Below, piece after piece: positions 61,708-64,000 of a stretch of 64,000 nt of DNA. The stretch comes from Pseudomonas putida. Lineage in GTDB: Bacteria; Pseudomonadota; Gammaproteobacteria; Pseudomonadales; Pseudomonadaceae. The translations under genes were made by a program, and so were the position numbers. Positions within the stretch are counted from its first letter, which is position 1. Each line of letters opens with the position of its first letter. A model generated the notes under the pieces. The model had not been told where the DNA came from. It was given only the letters and a program-made list of their open reading frames with translations, and made no database searches. Location: positions 62,001 through 126,000 of the forward strand of contig NZ_MNAH01000002.1 of assembly GCF_001976065.1 (NCBI RefSeq), written 5' to 3'.

Positions 61708-62855
61708 GCACGGACTCCTAAAGACGTCAGGTATTTTTCCACGGTATTGCGAAGCGCCAGCATCGACGCCGCCGATTCGCGCTCGATCCGTCGCTTGAGC
61801 AGCAATTGGTTGGCCATGCGCATCACCAACCCGCTGAACTGGTATTCCAGCGTGCGGACAAACCGCGAGCCATCGCCCTCGGCCGCGCATTCGTAAGTCA
61901 GCCGCAATGACAGGCCATTGTCGCCATGGGCACGGGCAACCCAGCGTCGTCCGGGCAGATACTCATCGACCACCCAGCTCAAGTGTCCGTCACGCCCACC
62001 GGCGCGGATGTCCTCTTCGAACCGCGCGCCCGCATGCAACGGACCGTTCTGGCCGTTTATCCTCAGGGACGATGGGTGCCAATCCGGCCAGCGGGTCACG
62101 GTACTGGCATAGGCGAGCACGGCGATGGGGTCGCCGGCGATGTCGATCTTGTGCTGCATGCGGGTCATGGGTGTTCTCTCCAGGTGCCTGAAGGCCGGCT
62201 CCGGTTCCGGTTCCCAGTAGAGGGTGCCGAACAGGTAATCCATCAACGGAAATACGATGTTGAAATTGCGCTGCTGCATCATTTCGCGGCGGTGATGGAG
62301 TTCATGCAGGCGACGCATCTGGCGGATCCAGGGCAGGCGCGTGATCCGGTTGTGCGGCGGCAGATGCTCGCAGGCATGGAACACTTCATAGGTCAGGTAC
62401 CCCAGGACCAGGCAGCCACCGACCAGTCCGGCAACGTTCGCATCCAGATGCTTGAGCAGCCACCACAGTGGCACGGTGATCAGCAGGGTGTGCAACACGA
62501 TCAGCCAGGGCGGGAACAGGATCACCCGCCAGTCGCGAGCGCTGTCGTAGGACATGTGGCCGGGGGCGAAAAAACTGTGATGGTCGCCGGCATGCCGGGC
62601 ATAGAACAGTCGCGCGAAGTTTTTTTTGTGATGACCGAGGTGCCGATGCACCAGGTACACGACGAGATTCAAGGACAACAGGGCCACCGGTACCGCCAGC
62701 CATTCAAGGGGCCTTACCTGGTGCACGGTGCTCCAGAAAATGCCGATCGCCACCAGGCCGAACACCAGGACGAAGGTGCCATGGAGCCAGGGGTTATAGC
62801 GGGGATGAATGTCGCAACGGTAACGGGCGCGGAATGCTTCGGTGGTCTGCCTCAC
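61704..62855 (-). CDS. Sterol desaturase/fatty-acid hydroxylase fused to SRPBCC domain
   Basis: Protein of 383 residues. The N-terminal half is a membrane di-iron hydroxylase with about four helices and the family histidine clusters HRHLGHH, HAGDHH, HACEH and HELHH. The C-terminal half (about 225-383) resembles a polyketide cyclase/SRPBCC ligand-binding domain (IDIAGDPIAVLAYASTVTRWPDWHPSSLRI, FEEDIRAGGRDGHLSWVV). This fusion is unusual. I prefer GTG 62855 (AGGTG 6 nt upstream) over GTG 62864. It is coupled to the SMP-30-like gene, and together they could modify a hydrophobic lactone-forming lipid; that is inference. Confidence 0.8.
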   Translation of the reverse strand: MRQTTEAFRARYRCDIHPRYNPWLHGTFVLVFGLVAIGIFWSTVHQVRPLEWLAVPVALLSLNLVVYLVHRHLGHHKKNFARLFYARHAGDHHSFFAPGHMSYDSARDWRVILFPPWLIVLHTLLITVPLWWLLKHLDANVAGLVGGCLVLGYLTYEVFHACEHLPPHNRITRLPWIRQMRRLHELHHRREMMQQRNFNIVFPLMDYLFGTLYWEPEPEPAFRHLERTPMTRMQHKIDIAGDPIAVLAYASTVTRWPDWHPSSLRINGQNGPLHAGARFEEDIRAGGRDGHLSWVVDEYLPGRRWVARAHGDNGLSLRLTYECAAEGDGSRFVRTLEYQFSGLVMRMANQLLLKRRIERESAASMLALRNTVEKYLTSLGVRA

Positions 62856-63040
62856 TGCAATCACCTGTCGTTATAGTTATCTCCAGCAGATTAGTCGATC
62901 CCCGGGTTTTGGCTGGCAGCCGGGCTGGATTTTGTTGCCGCCCCATCTTTCGTGGCCATACCCGATCTACTACTGACGTTCGGTGCCTCGCGGGGGGCAA
63001 GAAGTTCAAAAGCAAAATCCTCCTACAGGTCTGTACGCGT

Positions 63041-63073
63041 CCCCTGTAGGCGCTGGCTTGCCAGCGATGGGGC
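63041..63073. repeat. Single REP palindrome, GTAGGAGC type
   Basis: CCCTGTAGGCGCTGGCTTGC followed by CAGCGATGG, within the 249-bp gap between the hydroxylase-type and LysR genes. Apart from this I see no gene or motif in that gap. Confidence 0.85.
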
Positions 63074-63104
63074 CCGCAAGACCAGTGCAATATTCAAAGC
63101 TGAC

Positions 63105-63968
63105 TCAAGTCAGCGGATTCCAGCGCTGCGACCAGTCGTCATCGCTCTTGATCACCTCGCGCAACAGATCGAAGGCCCGTTGCAGCGCGGGCGAATCGCG
63201 GTCGCGGGAGTAGACCAGGTAGGTGGGGTAACTGAATTCCGGCGCCTTGGGCACGGGCTCCAGCATGCCGTTTTCCAGGTAGCTCTGCACCACCCGGGTG
63301 CGGAAGTAGCCGCTGCCGCCGTGTTCGAGGATGTACTGCAAGCCCAGGGGGCCAAGGTTGAAACTGAGCGCCGCCTTGGCTTTTTCCGGCAGGGCGGCGT
63401 CGTGCTGACGGCGAAAGTGCTGGCCCCAGTCGATGTAGACATAGGGTTCGGGGCGTTCGGGGTGGCGTACGAGGATGAGTTTTTCCTCGAGGATCTGCTC
63501 GACCTGCAGGCGCGGCCAGTACTCGGGTTGATAGACCAGCGCCGCATCGAGCACGCCAAGCTCCAGTTGGCGCAGCAGGTTTTCGCCGTCGCGGATTTCC
63601 ATGCGCAGTGCATGGCCGGGAACCTTCTCGCGCAATACGCCGGCCCAACTGAGCATCAACGGATTGCACAGGCTGACCTCGCCACCGATGTGCAACACGT
63701 CGTGGAACCCCTCGGGCAAGGGCAAGTCCCGGCGTGCGGCTTCCCAGGTTTCCACCAGTTGATTGGCATAGATCACGAATGCCTCACCATTGGGCGTCAG
63801 GCGGGCGCCGGCGCGGTTGCGCACGAACAGCGTGCTGCCCAGGTGGCTTTCGAGCTTCTGGACCCGCGCGGTGATCGCGGTCTGGGTGACGTGGAGCTTC
63901 TCGGCCGCCGCGGCAAGGCTGCCGTGGCGGACGATTTCCAGGAAGGTGCGGGCGAGATCGATGTCCAT
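63105..63968 (-). CDS. LysR-family regulator
   Basis: LysR-type regulator of 287 residues. The HTH is ARTFLEIVRHGSLAAAAEKLHVTQTAITARVQKLESHLGSTLFVR (about 6-50), followed by an effector-binding domain. The start is ATG 63968. It is codirectional with the hydroxylase/SMP-30-like unit but separated from it by 249 bp, so control of that unit is uncertain. Its own upstream target, if any, lies outside the window. Confidence 0.85.
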   Translation of the reverse strand: MDIDLARTFLEIVRHGSLAAAAEKLHVTQTAITARVQKLESHLGSTLFVRNRAGARLTPNGEAFVIYANQLVETWEAARRDLPLPEGFHDVLHIGGEVSLCNPLMLSWAGVLREKVPGHALRMEIRDGENLLRQLELGVLDAALVYQPEYWPRLQVEQILEEKLILVRHPERPEPYVYIDWGQHFRRQHDAALPEKAKAALSFNLGPLGLQYILEHGGSGYFRTRVVQSYLENGMLEPVPKAPEFSYPTYLVYSRDRDSPALQRAFDLLREVIKSDDDWSQRWNPLT

Positions 63969-64000
63969 GGGGCGGCCGATGCGGGAAATACTCGCATTGT

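Noticed and set aside
22951..63073. Recurrent 20-30 bp palindromes as a CRISPR array
   Set aside because: They are dispersed between genes in inverted pairs with no regular spacers or cas genes; they fit Pseudomonas REP elements.

Overview
The window looks like chromosomal DNA of a Pseudomonas, most likely from the P. fluorescens group. The evidence is high-GC codon use, two families of Pseudomonas REP palindromes (GTAGGAGC-type and GTGGGAGCGAGC-type), a lexA2-imuA-imuB-dnaE2 cassette, and many LysR/GntR-controlled catabolic units. No phage, transposase, integrase or CRISPR array was seen. Species assignment is inference.

Layout. 1-2072: a succinate-semialdehyde dehydrogenase gene (sad-like, cut by the window edge) divergent from a PtrR-like LysR gene. 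2095-6067: a GntR-SDR-BKACE-MFS operon, probably for an unidentified beta-hydroxy/beta-keto acid. 6193-12353: an efflux-type MFS, a small membrane protein, a histidine kinase with a sigma-54-type promoter, a small secreted protein and an ABC exporter. 12545-13268: a deletion scar joining the start of a TPP-enzyme gene to the end of a manganese-catalase gene. 13335-17608: small membrane proteins, tRNA-Phe, a DUF1206 protein, an MFS, tRNA-Ser and a Bax-inhibitor-1 protein. 17633-22942: an Lrp regulator divergent from an EamA permease, then a GapN-like dehydrogenase with a FUSC protein (possibly CTG-initiated), divergent from a DyP peroxidase.

23093-30361 is the most unusual part. It holds a HutC-type GntR regulator with a perfect operator, a flavoprotein resembling the APS-reductase alpha subunit, a matching 2x[4Fe-4S] protein, a sulfonate/nitrate-type ABC importer whose binding protein ends in a NosL-like domain, a HEAT-repeat protein and a DUF971 protein. 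Nearly all junctions are overlapping or tight. It looks like one uptake-plus-reduction pathway for an unknown, possibly sulfur-containing, substrate.

30516-34135: a TorF-type porin and an exported YtcJ-like amidohydrolase, the latter divergent from a LysR gene. 34227-39967: the SOS mutasome cassette with a LexA2-type box over its start codon. 40126-48311: a polyamine-type ABC importer, two amidohydrolases (one lacking the usual HxH metal motif) and a flavin reductase, divergent from a GntR gene. 48421-53302: a hybrid sensor kinase and a UvrA-like ATPase. 53391-58818: a six-gene stressosome-like signalling operon (RsbR, RsbS, RsbT, RsbX-like, kinase, double-receiver hybrid kinase). 59037-60583: small acidic or stress-type proteins. 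60619-63968: an SMP-30-like protein, a sterol-desaturase/SRPBCC fusion and a LysR regulator.
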